A stretch of 64,000 nt of DNA from Corbicula japonica (GCA_038501625.1 JAZAYU010000087.1:299501-363500), one strand, 5' to 3'. Numbered from the stretch's first letter, positions 30,084-42,208 are shown. Numbers and translations are program-made. The notes: generated by a model from the letters alone, not told the origin.

Positions 30084-32260
30084 CGGTAAGTCATGAAAGC
30101 AAATGTTAAATCTGATTTAATTGCTACAGTTTACATTAATAGTGTCGTGTCAAAATGTCGTTTAAGTTCTACAATTTTAGTTGAAAAAGTTCTTTTAATT
30201 CTCGTGAAATCTCGTTTAGCCACAAGAACCTGCAGGATTTGTTCCAAAATTTTTGGAAGAGGACGTCTAACGTTAGTTTGCAAAATGAGATAGAACCACT
30301 GTTTTAATGAAATGGAGAAAAGGTAAACGTTTTAATTGATTGTGCTCGGTTTTAATTGATTGACATGTTAATCTATTAGCGCTGTCATCTGTGATTTAAT
30401 AAGAAATTCGTCTGCAAAAGGGGGCGTATTAATTTTAGGCAAAATCCTAAAATTTCCGAAGTTTGTCAACTTGCAGAAGCACGTTTGAAATAATTATACT
30501 TTATATTCAATGTTGATGTGTATGTGCACCAACAGGAAAAACTAAAACAATTAGAAAAATATCAGGCGAGCATAGATAAATGCAGCTGTAGTTTGCACTT
30601 AACATTCATATGGTATTTAAATAATTTGATACAAAGTTAGTTAGCACTTACATTCATATTTATAATAATTTGATAAACAGTTAGATAGGATTATAACTAA
30701 GATGTTCAATATGTGACCAGGAGTATTGCTTATTGGAAATAGTTGTAATTGTTTATTGTATTAGTGACATTAAAGTTCTACATTGCTGCTGCTGCTGCTG
30801 CTGATGAAGATGGGGATGATGACAATGGTGATGCTTTGTATTTTCACTTTTTTCTCTTTATTTGTTCAATGATTTAAATGCAAATGTGTTAAAATTCTAA
30901 GTAGAAATCATTTTCTTAATTATTTCATTACATTAAATATAGCTTTTGTTTTAAATTGATTTGATTAAAGCAGTATTTATTCACCCATCTTTACATGTGA
31001 ATATGAAATTTATTCAACAATTACTAACATATATTAAAGGGTCATCCCAGAAAATAATTAATTGGCATTAAAAATAATTTTTGTAACATGAAAAATTGTT
31101 AATATAAAAGTTAAAAGTGGTTTGTTTTAAACTGGTGCATGTTAAATCAGATGCAAAAAAACCCAGAAATTTCTTCAAATAAGAAAAAGTCATGGAAAAA
31201 AATGTTTGATATAAGTTAAATTTTCAAACACAATTTTGCATTTTTTTTATTCAAGTGCAACTTTTTTGCACTTAACAATTTTCTGGGGAAGACATTGTAT
31301 TTAAAAGGCATATGCTATTACTTGTAACTATCCATTTTCATATTATTTTAATTTAATTGTAAAATAAGTCAAATTATCAACTGATTAAAATATTTATGCA
31401 TTATATCTAATCTTTTTTTTTTTAAAGTAAGCAATAAATGTTGTAATCTAGATTTTTTGCAAATACACTTAACAATTTCTTAAAAAAAACAAATTGACAT
31501 CAAATCTTAAATCTTAAAAGATTTATGATAATCAATTTTGCAAGTTTGTCAATAATTTGAGTATAGTATAACTGGAGCCTTACATGTAAAATCTGTCGAT
31601 AAGTATATTTTACAGGTATATTTTCAATAAAAGATTTATTCAAGTTTATTGATTTAGCTTTACAGCTAGGCCCATGGTTGTATTGTTGTCGTGGAAACAC
31701 CTAATAACTAAATCTACTTGCTGGGACATGATTTTGCTTAAATTCACCTTTAATTTTACCAGTTTTATAAATATACCTAGCAACTGAAAACTTTTCAGTA
31801 GAGATTAAAAAGAAAAAAGTGTTTGTGAATTTATGAGTTTACTTTGGGGTGACTTGTTAAAGTTCCATAGCTACGAGACAGATATTTGCTTTTTTGTATA
31901 TTTAATCTGTAAGGCTTTTATTTGCAATTTGGAATTGGTCCAGATATTTTAAACTCCATTTATTTGGGGAATGTAGCTTTTCAAGATTTGTAAGTAACTA
32001 AGTAAATTTGTTATTAAAGGTCAAAATTTCGTAGATATCAGTTTTGTATTATCTTCAAATCATATCTACTAGTTAAGAGTCAAATCTCAGAAAATGTACA
32101 TATGTATATCATTGACAAAGGGCAAAGTATGAAATTTGCAAATTTTATTACAGCCTCAAAATTTGAACTAATTTGATAATGGTCATATTTTATCATATTT
32201 TGGAGATTTGGCAATTTATTTAGTACATAGGTAACAGTAAACTTTGTGTTAGTGGTGAGT
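30084..32260. other. Intergenic or castor upstream sequence without MITEs
   Basis: AT-rich, with a short GCTGCTGCT run (30783-30802). I see no family A or B copy and no exon. This is the longest MITE-free stretch of the window. Confidence 0.5.
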
Positions 32261-32299
32261 AGTTGTTTTATATTCTCTCTCCTGATTTGTTGTTTTTAA

Positions 32300-32401
<102 letters not shown>

Positions 32402-32564
32402 GCTTTATTCACTTTAATTGTCTCTCTATCTTTCATTATCTATCTCTGTTTCTCTCTCTCTTTCTCTTTTCTCTTTCTCCTAATTTATTCTTTCTCTTTC
32501 TTTTTTGATTTATTCTTTTTGTCTTTGATTTAATCTTTTTCTCCTGATTTATTCTTCCAATCTG

Positions 32565-32567
<3 letters not shown>

Positions 32568-32619
<52 letters not shown>
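32568..32619 (+). repeat. (CT)n microsatellite
   Basis: Roughly 25 CT units, after a T/C-rich tract that links it to the CTTT array. Confidence 0.98.
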
Positions 32620-32621
<2 letters not shown>

Positions 32622-32869
32622 GATTTTTATATCATAATCTGTCTTCCTTTTCTCATTTTATGTGCAATCCTTGTTTATTCTTCTTTGCTTTAATCACATC
32701 ATCAATTAGATCTATTTGATATCCCAATGTGATAATTTCTGAGTGATTATTTTCCTAATGAAATTAACTAGTATCACATTATTTTACAATGAATAATCAT
32801 AGCTTTCTAATATTACTGGATTTGTATAACAGATTTACCGTGTCACACAAATTGACTAAAAGGGGATAA

Positions 32870-33090
32870 ATTAAGCTGGCAGGAAATCACCCATTATGCT
32901 GGGATATTATCCACAGTTGAGTTTCCATAGTGACGCATATGAACAATTGTTATCTTGTTGCTGTGGTAACAATTATTACAGGTTCTTCATCAATATTTGA
33001 ATAAATAATTAAACGTCCCAGGTAAAGACTGGATTTTATTGACACCCGTACATTGATTTCCTATCTCAATAAAGAATTGGAGCTATTTCT
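32870..33090. promoter_or_regulatory. Repeat-free block with two X-box-like motifs
   Basis: GTTTCCATAGTGAC (32921-32934, 14 of 14) and GTTGCTGTGGTAAC (32957-32970, 13 of 14, near-palindromic) lie 36 bp apart start to start, in sequence of higher complexity than its surroundings. A regulatory role is inferred only. Confidence 0.3.
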
Positions 33091-33445
33091 AAAGAATTTC
33101 TAGTGTGCAGGAAACTTAAATATCGAGCACTCACTTTTCTGATGAAAGCACCTTTTTTATTGATAATCTTGTCGGAACAAAAATTTGCAGTCAGGATTTG
33201 TCCTGTTGGAGTTAACTTGTGACCTTAGTGCAAAAAGGGTATAAATACCATTGAAATATGAAGGAGATATACTGTTATTGCACTATGCTGATGCACTATG
33301 AATCAATTGCACTAACCAGTCAAACTTAAAAGTCAGAATAAGATAACTTTGTTCATTAAGTGGAATCTAGTAACATTTGAGGCCATCAACATAATGTATT
33401 ATACTTTTCTCAAGTAATTGACTTTCAAACTGTGCAAATGATCCT

Positions 33446-33749
33446 TTAGCTCTTTCCTGGATATATACGCATTTTAACGCATGTGCGACCAGTGTAGATC
33501 CAGATCAGCTGGCACATCCGTGCCATCTGATCAGGATCTGCACTGGTCTCATTTTGGTCAGAAATAACCCAATGAATTAAAAAGCGAACAGTTTAGATCC
33601 TGATCAGACGGCACGGATGTGCTGGCTGATCTGGATCTAAACTGTTCGAACAGTTTAGATCCTGATCAGACGGCACGGATGTGCCGGCTGATCTGGATCT
33701 AAACTGTTCGCCCTAGCAATAAAGGTGTATCTGTACAGGAAAGGGTTAA
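33446..33749 (+). mobile_element. Family A MITE with duplicated hairpin 2
   Basis: TTAGCTCTTTCCTGGATATA to TGTACAGGAAAGGGTTAA. Hairpin 2 occurs twice in tandem, joined at AAACTGTTCGAACAGTTT. Confidence 0.93.
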
Positions 33750-33840
33750 AAGTAGTAAGTACCAACATGTGCATGTCACGTAACACTTATTTTAAAAATC
33801 CGAGTTTTTGAAGCTTTTTTGAAAATATTATTTACAGACC

Positions 33841-34081
33841 TTAACCCTTTACTGTATAGATACACCTCTATTGCTAGGGCGAACAGTTTAGATCCAGATC
33901 AGCCCGCACATCCCTGCCGTCTGATCAGGATCTAAACTGTTCGCTTTTTGATTCATTAGGATATTTCTGACCCAAATGTGACCAGTGCAGATCCTGATCA
34001 GACGGCAAGGATGTGCGGGCTGATCTGGATCTACACTGGTCGCACATGCGTAAAAATGAGTATATATCCAGGAAAGGGTTA
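33841..34081 (-). mobile_element. Family A MITE, reverse
   Basis: TTAACCCTTTACTGTATAGA to ATATCCAGGAAAGGGTTA, with both hairpins. Confidence 0.93.
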
Positions 34082-34196
34082 TGTAACTTTCTGAAGTAAA
34101 TGTCTTTGAAAACATTAATGGTTGAGTTTATAGTGAGTGAATAGATTTGCTAAATATAATTTCAACCACTAAGTCTGTTTGTGTTTATTAATGCAT

Positions 34197-34288
34197 TTTT
34201 GTCAGAAATAACCTAATAAATCACAAAGCGAACAGTGTAGATCCTGATCAGATGGCAATAATGTGCTGGCTGATCTGGAGGACTGTTT
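34197..34288. mobile_element. Family A fragment (spacer and hairpin 2)
   Basis: GTCAGAAATAACCTAATAAA then GCGAACAGTGTAGATCC to GGCTGATCTGGAGG. Confidence 0.7.
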
Positions 34289-34572
34289 AATTTACAAGTC
34301 AAATGTATAAATTCATACGACTGACATATAAATATGAAGTTGCACTTACAAAAGACTGATGCACCGCCCTTTACAATACTGTTGTACCTCCATTTTATGC
34401 TTCCAACGTGAAAATTTTATATGTTCGTTGCGAAAAATAGCTGTGCACCTCTAAATATGTCAATTACCGGTTCTCCTCTGAATTATGCGATGGACATATA
34501 AAATTTACAAGTTGAACGAAATAAGTTTATATGTGCATCGCAAATATAGTCAGACCTGTGCTTCTGTATTAT

Positions 34573-34755
34573 CTAAGGCACATCTGTGCCATCTGATCAG
34601 GATCTAACCTGTTCGCTTTTTGATTCATTAGGTTATTTCTGACTAAGATATATGACCCTTAGAACGAGATATGTTGGCATGGATGTGACAGCTAATCTGG
34701 ATCTAAACTTGTCTCACATGCATAAAAATGCGTATATATGGAGTACAGGGTTAAT
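34573..34755. mobile_element. Family A MITE, left end lost
   Basis: GGCACATCTGTGCCATCTGA to ATATGGAGTACAGGGTTAA. Confidence 0.75.
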
Positions 34756-36119
34756 TAAAACAGTCACTTGATTGAAAGAAAATGCAGATATTTTTCCTTC
34801 TGCAGTGATTGATACATAAATTTATGCTGTTTTTAATATCACTTTAAAATTCATTTCCTTAAACTATAGGATCTTTTGTATTAATCATTAAAATTTGATA
34901 GGTACCGATGCATGCACCTTTTTGAATGATGACATCTTATATTAAGAAAGAATAAATTTATCAGTAAAAACAGTAAAAGTATTTTATATAGACTGTTTAT
35001 CATTCAAGTTTTGTCGTAAATTGACAGATTTATATCAAATTTTTTAAAACTGAGTCTTTTGATGAATTGCATTTTGAACACCCCTGACAATGACATTTTA
35101 CTTGATGTTGATAGGGCCAGGAACCATGAAAATTGTTGATAATTTTTGAAAGATGACAAAAAATACACCCTGTTTATTATTCACACGTTGAACTTTTGCC
35201 GGCTGATCAGGATCTGCACTGGTCACATTTTGGTCAGAAATAACCTAACAAATCATAATGCCAACAGTGCCGGCTGATCTGGATCTACACTGTTCACCCA
35301 CCCATAAAGGTGTGTCTATGGAGGAAAGAGTTAAGTAAATGAATTTTTATAAAACACCCCTATGATCAATTAATGAACTTGCTCAAAATTTGAAGAACGC
35401 AAAGTCCAATATAAATTTATCAGTTAAAGGATTAATATATTGTGTTGTTATATTACCTGTAAAATAGATTTAAAAAATTAGAATTAATAGCATAATAAAA
35501 TTACATCATTTTCTGGCTGAAACAGAGATTTTAAAGTCTTTAGACCAGTTTTGCAAAGGCCTTAAATTATGCAACTTTTTTAGCCAATATTAGTTGATTT
35601 TTGTCATGATACTAGGTAATTTGTCATAAAATACTATCTGAAAATCTTGGATTTGGAATTTAAGATCATTTTCAATAAATTAATTGACCTCACAGTGCAT
35701 TAGAAAATCACAAAATCTTTTGTATTAACAGTTTAAAGACAGTAAGCATTTGTTTTAAACCTATCTATATTTGTGTTCAACAGTTTACAAAAAAGCCTCT
35801 AAAATTTCAATAAACAGTTTTGAAGATTAATGATTTTATAAATTTGAATTTAACTGATTATTTTGTTTAAACCCAGAGATTTGATTTCTTTGCCAATATT
35901 TATGTTTAAACTTGAGTCTGACATTTTTATTTTAAAATCTATAGATTTTATTGAAAATAGGAACATTGAAAAGCTTTACAACATTTACATGTTTATCGCC
36001 TGTAAACCAGTTAATAAAGAAACATGACTGAATAAGCATTGGTCACTTGCTGTATAAAAAAATAATTATATATTGAATAAATTTGTATAAGAGAACAACC
36101 TATCTATTGATGAGATTTG
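34756..36119. other. AT-rich non-coding sequence with one MITE
   Basis: Apart from the family A remnant at 35198-35336 I see no gene, exon or repeat. Confidence 0.5.
35198..35336. mobile_element. Family A MITE, internal deletion
   Basis: GCCGGCTGATCAGGATCTGC, spacer, a truncated hairpin 2 and CTATGGAGGAAAGAGTTAA. Confidence 0.8.
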
Positions 36120-36275
36120 TTTAACCCTTAACTCCATAATTATAGACACATTTTATTGCATGTGCCACCAGTGTAGATCCAGATCAGCCTGCCCATCTGT
36201 GCTGCCTGATCAAGATCTACACTGTTTGATTTTAGATCAGTAAGATTATTTCTGACATAAAAGTGAACAGAGTTA
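36120..36275. mobile_element. Family A MITE, left half
   Basis: TTTAACCCTTAACTCCATAA, hairpin 1 and the spacer. It stops after AAAGTGAACAGAGTT. Confidence 0.75.
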
Positions 36276-36536
36276 TTGCTCATTTCTCATAAAGTTTGTG
36301 TTAATTTATGAATATTTACAAAATTAAATCGGTCTAGTGTGGCGCAGCTTCAAGACGGATTTAATTTGTAAATGCACATTATTCAACACTTACCAACATA
36401 GTGTTTAAAATATGAATTCTTTAACTGGGAAAATCTTTGATGTGCAAGTGCATTAAAAAAAAATTTTCCTACAGTTTGAATAAACTGAAATACCATTTGA
36501 CAAAATAATTATCATTTCAGTCACAACGAATATTCA

Positions 36537-36760
36537 CCGCCTTCTCCATAATATATGCGGTTAAACGCATGTGCAACCAGTGTAGATCCACATCCATGCC
36601 TTCTGATCAGGATCTGCACTGTTTGTTTTTTTTGTCAGAAATAACCTAATAAATCAAAAAGCAACTAGTGCAGATCCAGATCAGATGGCACAAATGTGCC
36701 AGCTGATCTGGATCTACAATGCGTAAAAACACATATAATCTTATGGAGTAATGGGTTAAA
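36537..36760. mobile_element. Family A MITE
   Basis: ACCGCCTTCTCCATAATATA to TTATGGAGTAATGGGTTAA, both hairpins, both shortened. Confidence 0.82.
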
Positions 36761-37943
36761 CATTTCGGGAGTTTGACATTTAAGCATTTCAGAAATTTGT
36801 TATATTTGTAAAAGGGAAAATCAATAAAGGTAGAAAAGTACACAAATTTGTATATATAAAACTTGAGATATTTCGGTTAAGTTTAAAAACCCTATTGAAA
36901 ATCTTATAATGATTTATAATATATGTATATCCATACAATCTAGAAAATATTACGTACTGGTCTCTCATGGTTACATTAAGTATAAAACAAGGGTTAACGG
37001 CATATTAAAGTCACCTATTTAATTTTAAACTTTAATGCCAAATCGCAATCTTAATCATGTTGATAAATATAATTTTGGCTAATTCCTGTATATGCATGTT
37101 TCAATTGTAAGGTACTTTACTTATTTAGTTTATGACTTTGTAGAAATTTTGGTATTTGGACAAATTTGAACTAGTTTGGTTGTTGAGCTACCAGTGTCGT
37201 GGTAAAAGTTTAACAAGCCCATGAAGATAATTTATTTTTATTGTGCTGAACGGTTTAAAGGAGTAACTTCGTTGCGGGTTTAATCTTTAAAGGTAACACT
37301 TTTCTAATTGTTTGAATGTGTTTAATGTAAATTGATAATGGACATTTAAATTTATACATGTAATCGAGACTAGTTAAGTAAGGGGAACTAACTTTTGGTA
37401 TGAGTCTAATTTATAGTTTCATAATTCAGTATTCATTAAGAATATATTGTAAAGAAGATTTTTTTAATATGTGTGCTAAAAATATTTTGTTGTTGTTTTT
37501 TTATTGATCCAAAATTGTAACATTTTTATTTGATGAATTTTGCAATAATATTGTATGCATAATTTTCCATGATAGGAATTTTTAGTGACGCACATTGCCT
37601 CATTTTGGCACCTGTTGGTTTATAAATGCATTTCTAATAAAATAAAATTAGTCTTTATTTTTATTAAAATTTTACATTGTTTTGATGTTCTTTATGAAAA
37701 TTATGCATACTTCTTGAAGAAACTGATGCCCTGTTTGCATAGTTGGGATTCTTAACACCTACTTGGATTATTTTGGAACCTTTTTAAATGACAATTCAAT
37801 AATATTTTAGAGTTATTTCATTTTAAATGCTAAACTGACATTTACAAGTTTTCGAAAGTTTTTGACATTTTTAGTCTTTTGTATATAACTTGGTCTTATT
37901 CCCAGTTTTCCTTGTTTTGTTTAAGTGCATAATCTTCATTTTT
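36761..37943. other. AT-rich non-coding sequence
   Basis: No exon, MITE or tandem array recognised. Confidence 0.5.
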
Positions 37944-38316
37944 ATACTCTCACCATGGGATATTGTTACATATCACAAACAGTGTCCAAGGTTATAAAAC
38001 TGAGCATGGAAACCAGTCTCAAATCTCAAGCATCTGATTGGCTGAAATGGCGACTGGTCGCCATTTCAGCCAATCAGATGCTTGAGATTTGAGACTGGTT
38101 TCCATGCTCAGTTTTATAACCTTGGACACAGTATAGGTCCAGATCAGCTGGCCCACCTATGCCATCAAGATTTCTGCTGTTTGTTTTTATTTCATTAGGT
38201 TATTTGTGGCAAAGTGAACAGTGTAGATCTCGATCAGACAGCAAATATGTGCCAGCTGATCTGGAACTACATTGTTATCACATGTGATTTGACACGTAGT
38301 GGAATAAAAGGGTCAT
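37944..38316. mobile_element. Family A MITE interrupted by family B
   Basis: ATACTCTCACCATGGGATAT on the left. The hairpin text AAACAGT / ACAGTATAGGTCCAGATCAG is split by family B at 37984-38127. The right end is near GTGGAATAAAAGGGTCATTA. Confidence 0.72.
37984..38127. mobile_element. Family B palindromic MITE (copy 5), clean 5-bp target duplication
   Basis: GTCCAAGGTTATAAAACTGA to its exact mirror, flanked by ACAGT at 37979-37983 and 38128-38132. The best-defined copy of the family. Confidence 0.94.
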
Positions 38317-38539
38317 TAAGAAAGTTCTAAATTTACTGACTAAACAGGAGGACCTGGCTGGTTGAGGATATTGGGTCTACACTGTAAAACTGTGAGTTAG
38401 GCAGTCTTTTACATTATTGTTTTTTACATAAAGAAATTTGCCATTGGTCTAAATAAGTTTTCTTCATATCAATAATTTCATGTTATTTTTATTTAGTTCA
38501 TAAAGTTTATTTAATTTTATGTTAAAATTAACTAACACA

Positions 38540-38768
38540 TTAACCCTTTACTCCATGGATATGCCTTTTATCACACTGATGCCCAGTGTAGATCCAGATC
38601 AGTCAGCCCATCCATGTCATCTGATCTTAATCTACACTGCTTGCTTCTTGGTCAGAAATATTTTTATGAGTCAAAGTGAAATTGGTAGATCTAGACCAGA
38701 TGGCACAAATGTGCTAGCTGATCTGGATCTACAATGCAATAAACTTGTATCTTTGTAGTAAAGGGTTA
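38540..38768. mobile_element. Family A MITE
   Basis: TTAACCCTTTACTCCATGGA to TTTGTAGTAAAGGGTTA, with diverged hairpins. Confidence 0.82.
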
Positions 38769-38769
38769 T

Positions 38770-39061
38770 GTGATACACAGACTGCATGAATGTGCTGATT
38801 TGGTTTCAGGGCTTTTTTTCTTCTATAGCAGGGGCCGTTTGTGGGCGCCTTCCCCTCAGAAAATTTCTTTAAAATCATGCAGTATTCCTCAAAAAGTAAC
38901 TTTACATCAGATTTTTTCATTCCCCTTAAGAGCTAAAATGACGCTTTTTCCCCCAAATTATAGGGCATGGGCACCATCCCCAGGCAGTGAAAAAAAGCCC
39001 TGATTGGATCTGCTCTATTCGCCCAGTCCATGAAAGTTGTGTATATGGGGTAAAGGGTGAA
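38770..39061. mobile_element. Family A right half interrupted by a hAT-like MITE
   Basis: GACTGCATGAATGTGCTGAT and GGATCTGCTCTATTCGCCC are family A text on either side of 38807-39002. The end is TATATGGGGTAAAGGG. Confidence 0.6.
38807..39002. mobile_element. hAT-like MITE, about 196 bp
   Basis: Ends CAGGGCTTTTTTTC and GAAAAAAAGCCCTG are exact inverted repeats starting with CAGGG, typical of hAT elements. The flanks ATTTGGTT and ATTGGATC are only an imperfect 8-bp duplication. The open frame through it is not a gene. Confidence 0.7.
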
Positions 39062-39084
39062 GTGCTAAGCACAGCATTTATAAT

Positions 39085-39170
39085 AATTTGGACCAGAGTA
39101 GACCCAGACTAGCCTTCATTTCTTATTGATCAGTTTAGGGTCTACACTGTTCATTATTGAGTCATTAAAG
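39085..39170. mobile_element. Family A fragment
   Basis: GACCAGAGTAGACCCAGACT to AGGGTCTACACTGTTC, one hairpin. Confidence 0.5.
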
Positions 39171-39547
39171 TTTGCAAAATAACCCCAGAACAATGCATTG
39201 ATTCACAGGCTCTTTGGTCTTATTGAAAGAAAAGCCTGCTCATTCTACAAGTGTAACACACAACGATGTCAAGCGTACTGTGGACTTTGATGTAGAACAT
39301 CATTACCAGTCGTCAATGGATTCATTATACGACCAAGATACTTATATATTTTTAATTTAGCGTAAGAAAGAGTCTTTCTGAACACTATTAATAAGAGAGT
39401 TAAACTTAATAAATAAGTGGTTGTTTCCTTATTTGCAATTGCACTGAAGTTTGAAATGCAAATGCTTTTTTATGCAATTTCCATTTTTGTATTCTATGAA
39501 CAGTTCAGTTTTTTTTATGTAATGCATAAAAAATTATAAGGACTGGC

Positions 39548-39745
39548 TTATCCCTTTCAGCCTTAATGCATTAGAGGACAGTGTAGATCCAGATTAGTTG
39601 GCACATCCTTGCTCTCTAATCAGGATCTACACTGTTTGCTGTTCAACAGAAATAACTATGAATCTAAAAGAAATCGTTTGCTGGCTGATCTGGATCTATA
39701 TTGTTTTCCCACACCATAAGATGTATATATGGAGCAATGGGTTAA
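39548..39745. mobile_element. Family A MITE, diverged
   Basis: ATCCCTTTCAGCCTTAATGC to ATATGGAGCAATGGGTTAA. Hairpin 2 is shortened. Confidence 0.75.
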
Positions 39746-41428
39746 CAGTTCAATTTTTATTAAATGCATAAAAAAATTCCTTTTGACTTGCTTTAAAAGA
39801 AATTATAAAAAATAGATCCTCTGAATGTATTTCTGTATTTTTAATGATGAAATGTTTACAATCTTCTCTCATGTAGTCAGGTTATTGTTCTAAATAAACC
39901 AGTCTCTTTTAATTATTAATCTGGAGACTGAAAATCAGAAGGGATAGAAATGTTGTTGTTGTTGTTTTCATATTGAACTTTCAATATCAGCAATTTACTC
40001 TTTGTCATTGATTTTCAATAGTTAAGTTTTTGTTGACATTTTTCATAAAAAGTGAAATATTGGCAATCGTTTCCCATTAACCACAGCCGACAAAGGATGA
40101 TTTCTAATTTCAGTTTATTTTACTCATTGTTCGATATCGGTTATTTACTCATATACCATGGTGAATTCGATACCTAGACCGTTAAACACACTAAATTGGA
40201 AAACTCTCTCTCTGGGACCAGATCACCGTTTTAGTAGAAAATAAGAATTTTAACCAATAAATACTGCCCCATTTCTTTACAGGTATTGTTAATTTTAAGT
40301 GCATACGTAATAAGGTGTCCCGCAGTGGAAAGATGAACGTCAATTGATTTCTGTAACCATCATTGTTCATGCTTACCTAGCTCGGAGGAATCGTTATAGC
40401 AACCGGGTATTATTTATGCATGCTTTTCATGGATTCTGATCAACGTTACCATAGCGATGCCCAATTTTTCCCAGGTATGGGTGGGTTATTGGTTTCTGGA
40501 GTTAGGCTTCTTGGAAAGCATTTGAAACTTGCACTAGGACAGTCTGGTGAATATAATTATCATGTGGGACATATAAAAACTAAGTTCTGGAACTTTTTTA
40601 GCAACTGTTTTATTGGCTAGAATTTATTTCTGTCAAGTTATTGAAATCTTGTTTCAAAGTTGACAAATTCCTGGAAGTTTGGCAAGCATATGCAGGGGTT
40701 AGTAGAAAATTCTTTGTAAAGTAATTCCAATATTGGAATTACATGTTGTATTGCAGTTTTTAAAGAAAAATTAAAATTTATATTGTTTTTAGAAAAAAAT
40801 GCTATGGGCCTCTATTTAAATATTTTAGAACATTAAATATTATGATTATTTAATATAATAATTATATTAATCATTGGTAAGGGAAATTTATTTAAAAACT
40901 CATTTTTATGAGTTTGTAAATGCACTTTTCATGCATTTTTTCAAGTTTTCAAAAATTAATGCATTTGTTGTAATTTATTACTATTAAGTGCTCTTGACTT
41001 GCATTATTAAAAATTGTTATTTTGCAAATGTAAAAGTTCATAAATTTAGTGTGTTTAAGATGGGAAAGTCCCCCAGACTTGGGCACAAGTGCTGTTTATC
41101 AAGCAGGAAGCAGTGTACAAGTGTTCCAAAAGCAAATTTTTAAGGCAATTGAAATAAGGTAAACTATATTTTAAAAAATATAAATTTAAAATTTAATGAC
41201 AGTTCAAGTGAGATTTTTAAGATTTGTTTTAAAATATGTTCCCACTTTCATGTTAATTTTTCTTAATCTTTAATTCTTTTATTAAAAGTTCTATATTATT
41301 TAAATTTTAAGTCAAAATCTGAATTTAAGCCAAAGTTTTAATTTTTACATTTTGATGTAAGAAAATTTTAATTTTTCCCTTTTGACCTTGCCAAATACTG
41401 AGGTTGGGATCAATTTGTATAATTTGCT
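39746..41428. other. Non-coding sequence upstream of the castor leader exon
   Basis: No MITE recognised. 40380-40480 is more complex and contains GTTATAGCAAC and GTTACCATAGCGAT (X-box-like, 13 of 14). A short open frame at 40420-40620 has no recognisable domain or flanking splice logic. Confidence 0.4.
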
Positions 41429-41913
41429 TACCCTTTACACCATAATATACAAGTTTTAATGCATGTGCGACCAGTGTAGATCCAGATCAGCTGGCAGGAT
41501 CTTGCTATATGATCTGGATCTACCTTGGTCATTTCTTTGTCAGAAATTACCTAAAGAAATTATAAGCAAACACTGTAGATCCTGATTAAATGGCTAAAAA
41601 TCAAGTCTGAAGGTTATAAAACTGAGTTTGGAAACCAGTCTCAAATCTCAAGCATCTGATTGGCTGAAATGGCGACCAGTCGCCATTTCAGCCAATCAGA
41701 TGCTTGAGATTTGAGACACTGAGTTTGGAAACCAGTCTCAAATCTCAAGCATCTGATTGGCTGAAATGGCGACCAGTCGCCATTTCAGCCAATCAGATGC
41801 TTGAGATTTGAGACTGGTTTCCATGCTCAGTTTTATAACCATGGACACTGGATCTACACTCAGTCTGATTGCTCGTGGGATAAAAGTCCTATCTAAGGAA
41901 TAAAACGTTAATT
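41429..41913. mobile_element. Family A MITE interrupted by a double family B
   Basis: TTACCCTTTACACCATAATA, hairpin 1 and the start of hairpin 2 (GTAGATCCTGATTAAATGGC), then family B, then GGATCTACACTCAGTCTG to TAAGGAATAAAACGTTAA. Confidence 0.72.
41606..41846. mobile_element. Family B palindromic MITE (copy 6), tandem double
   Basis: Two palindromes fused: the first runs from TCTGAAGGTTATAAAACTG to GAGATTTGAGAC. The second starts at once with ACTGAGTTTGGAAACC and ends TTTTATAACCATGGAC. Confidence 0.9.
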
Positions 41914-42208
41914 CAGCCAGTATTTTAATTATGGTATTTATGAAAAGTTTCAAAATCCAATTAACAGGTTATACAATTTGGATATTGTTATCCTGAAATA
42001 ACATCACAGAAAGATACCTGTATAAGGGTCATTTAATTCAATAACAGTAATTGAAAAATCAATTACAACAAGTCTTTATCATTGTTCGTAGGATGTTTTT
42101 TTTTCACAGATACCGTACTTATTGTAAAAAATGAACAAAATATTTTTCTGCTGCATAAAATTCTAGAACAGACTGATAAAAAAATATTTTTCCATAAAGA
42201 ATGTTGAA

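Noticed and set aside
31685..31698. Further X-box-like matches (also 40463 and 51127)
   Set aside because: 13 of 14 to a degenerate consensus. Several are expected by chance and no ciliary gene is adjacent.
38770..39003. 77-codon frame (…RLWAPSPQK…)
   Set aside because: It spans the hAT-like MITE and its inverted ends. Such frames appear in many repeats and there is no gene context.
40420..40620. 66-codon frame starting MLFMDSDQRYHSD
   Set aside because: No recognisable domain, no plausible splice sites in phase, and a length expected by chance.
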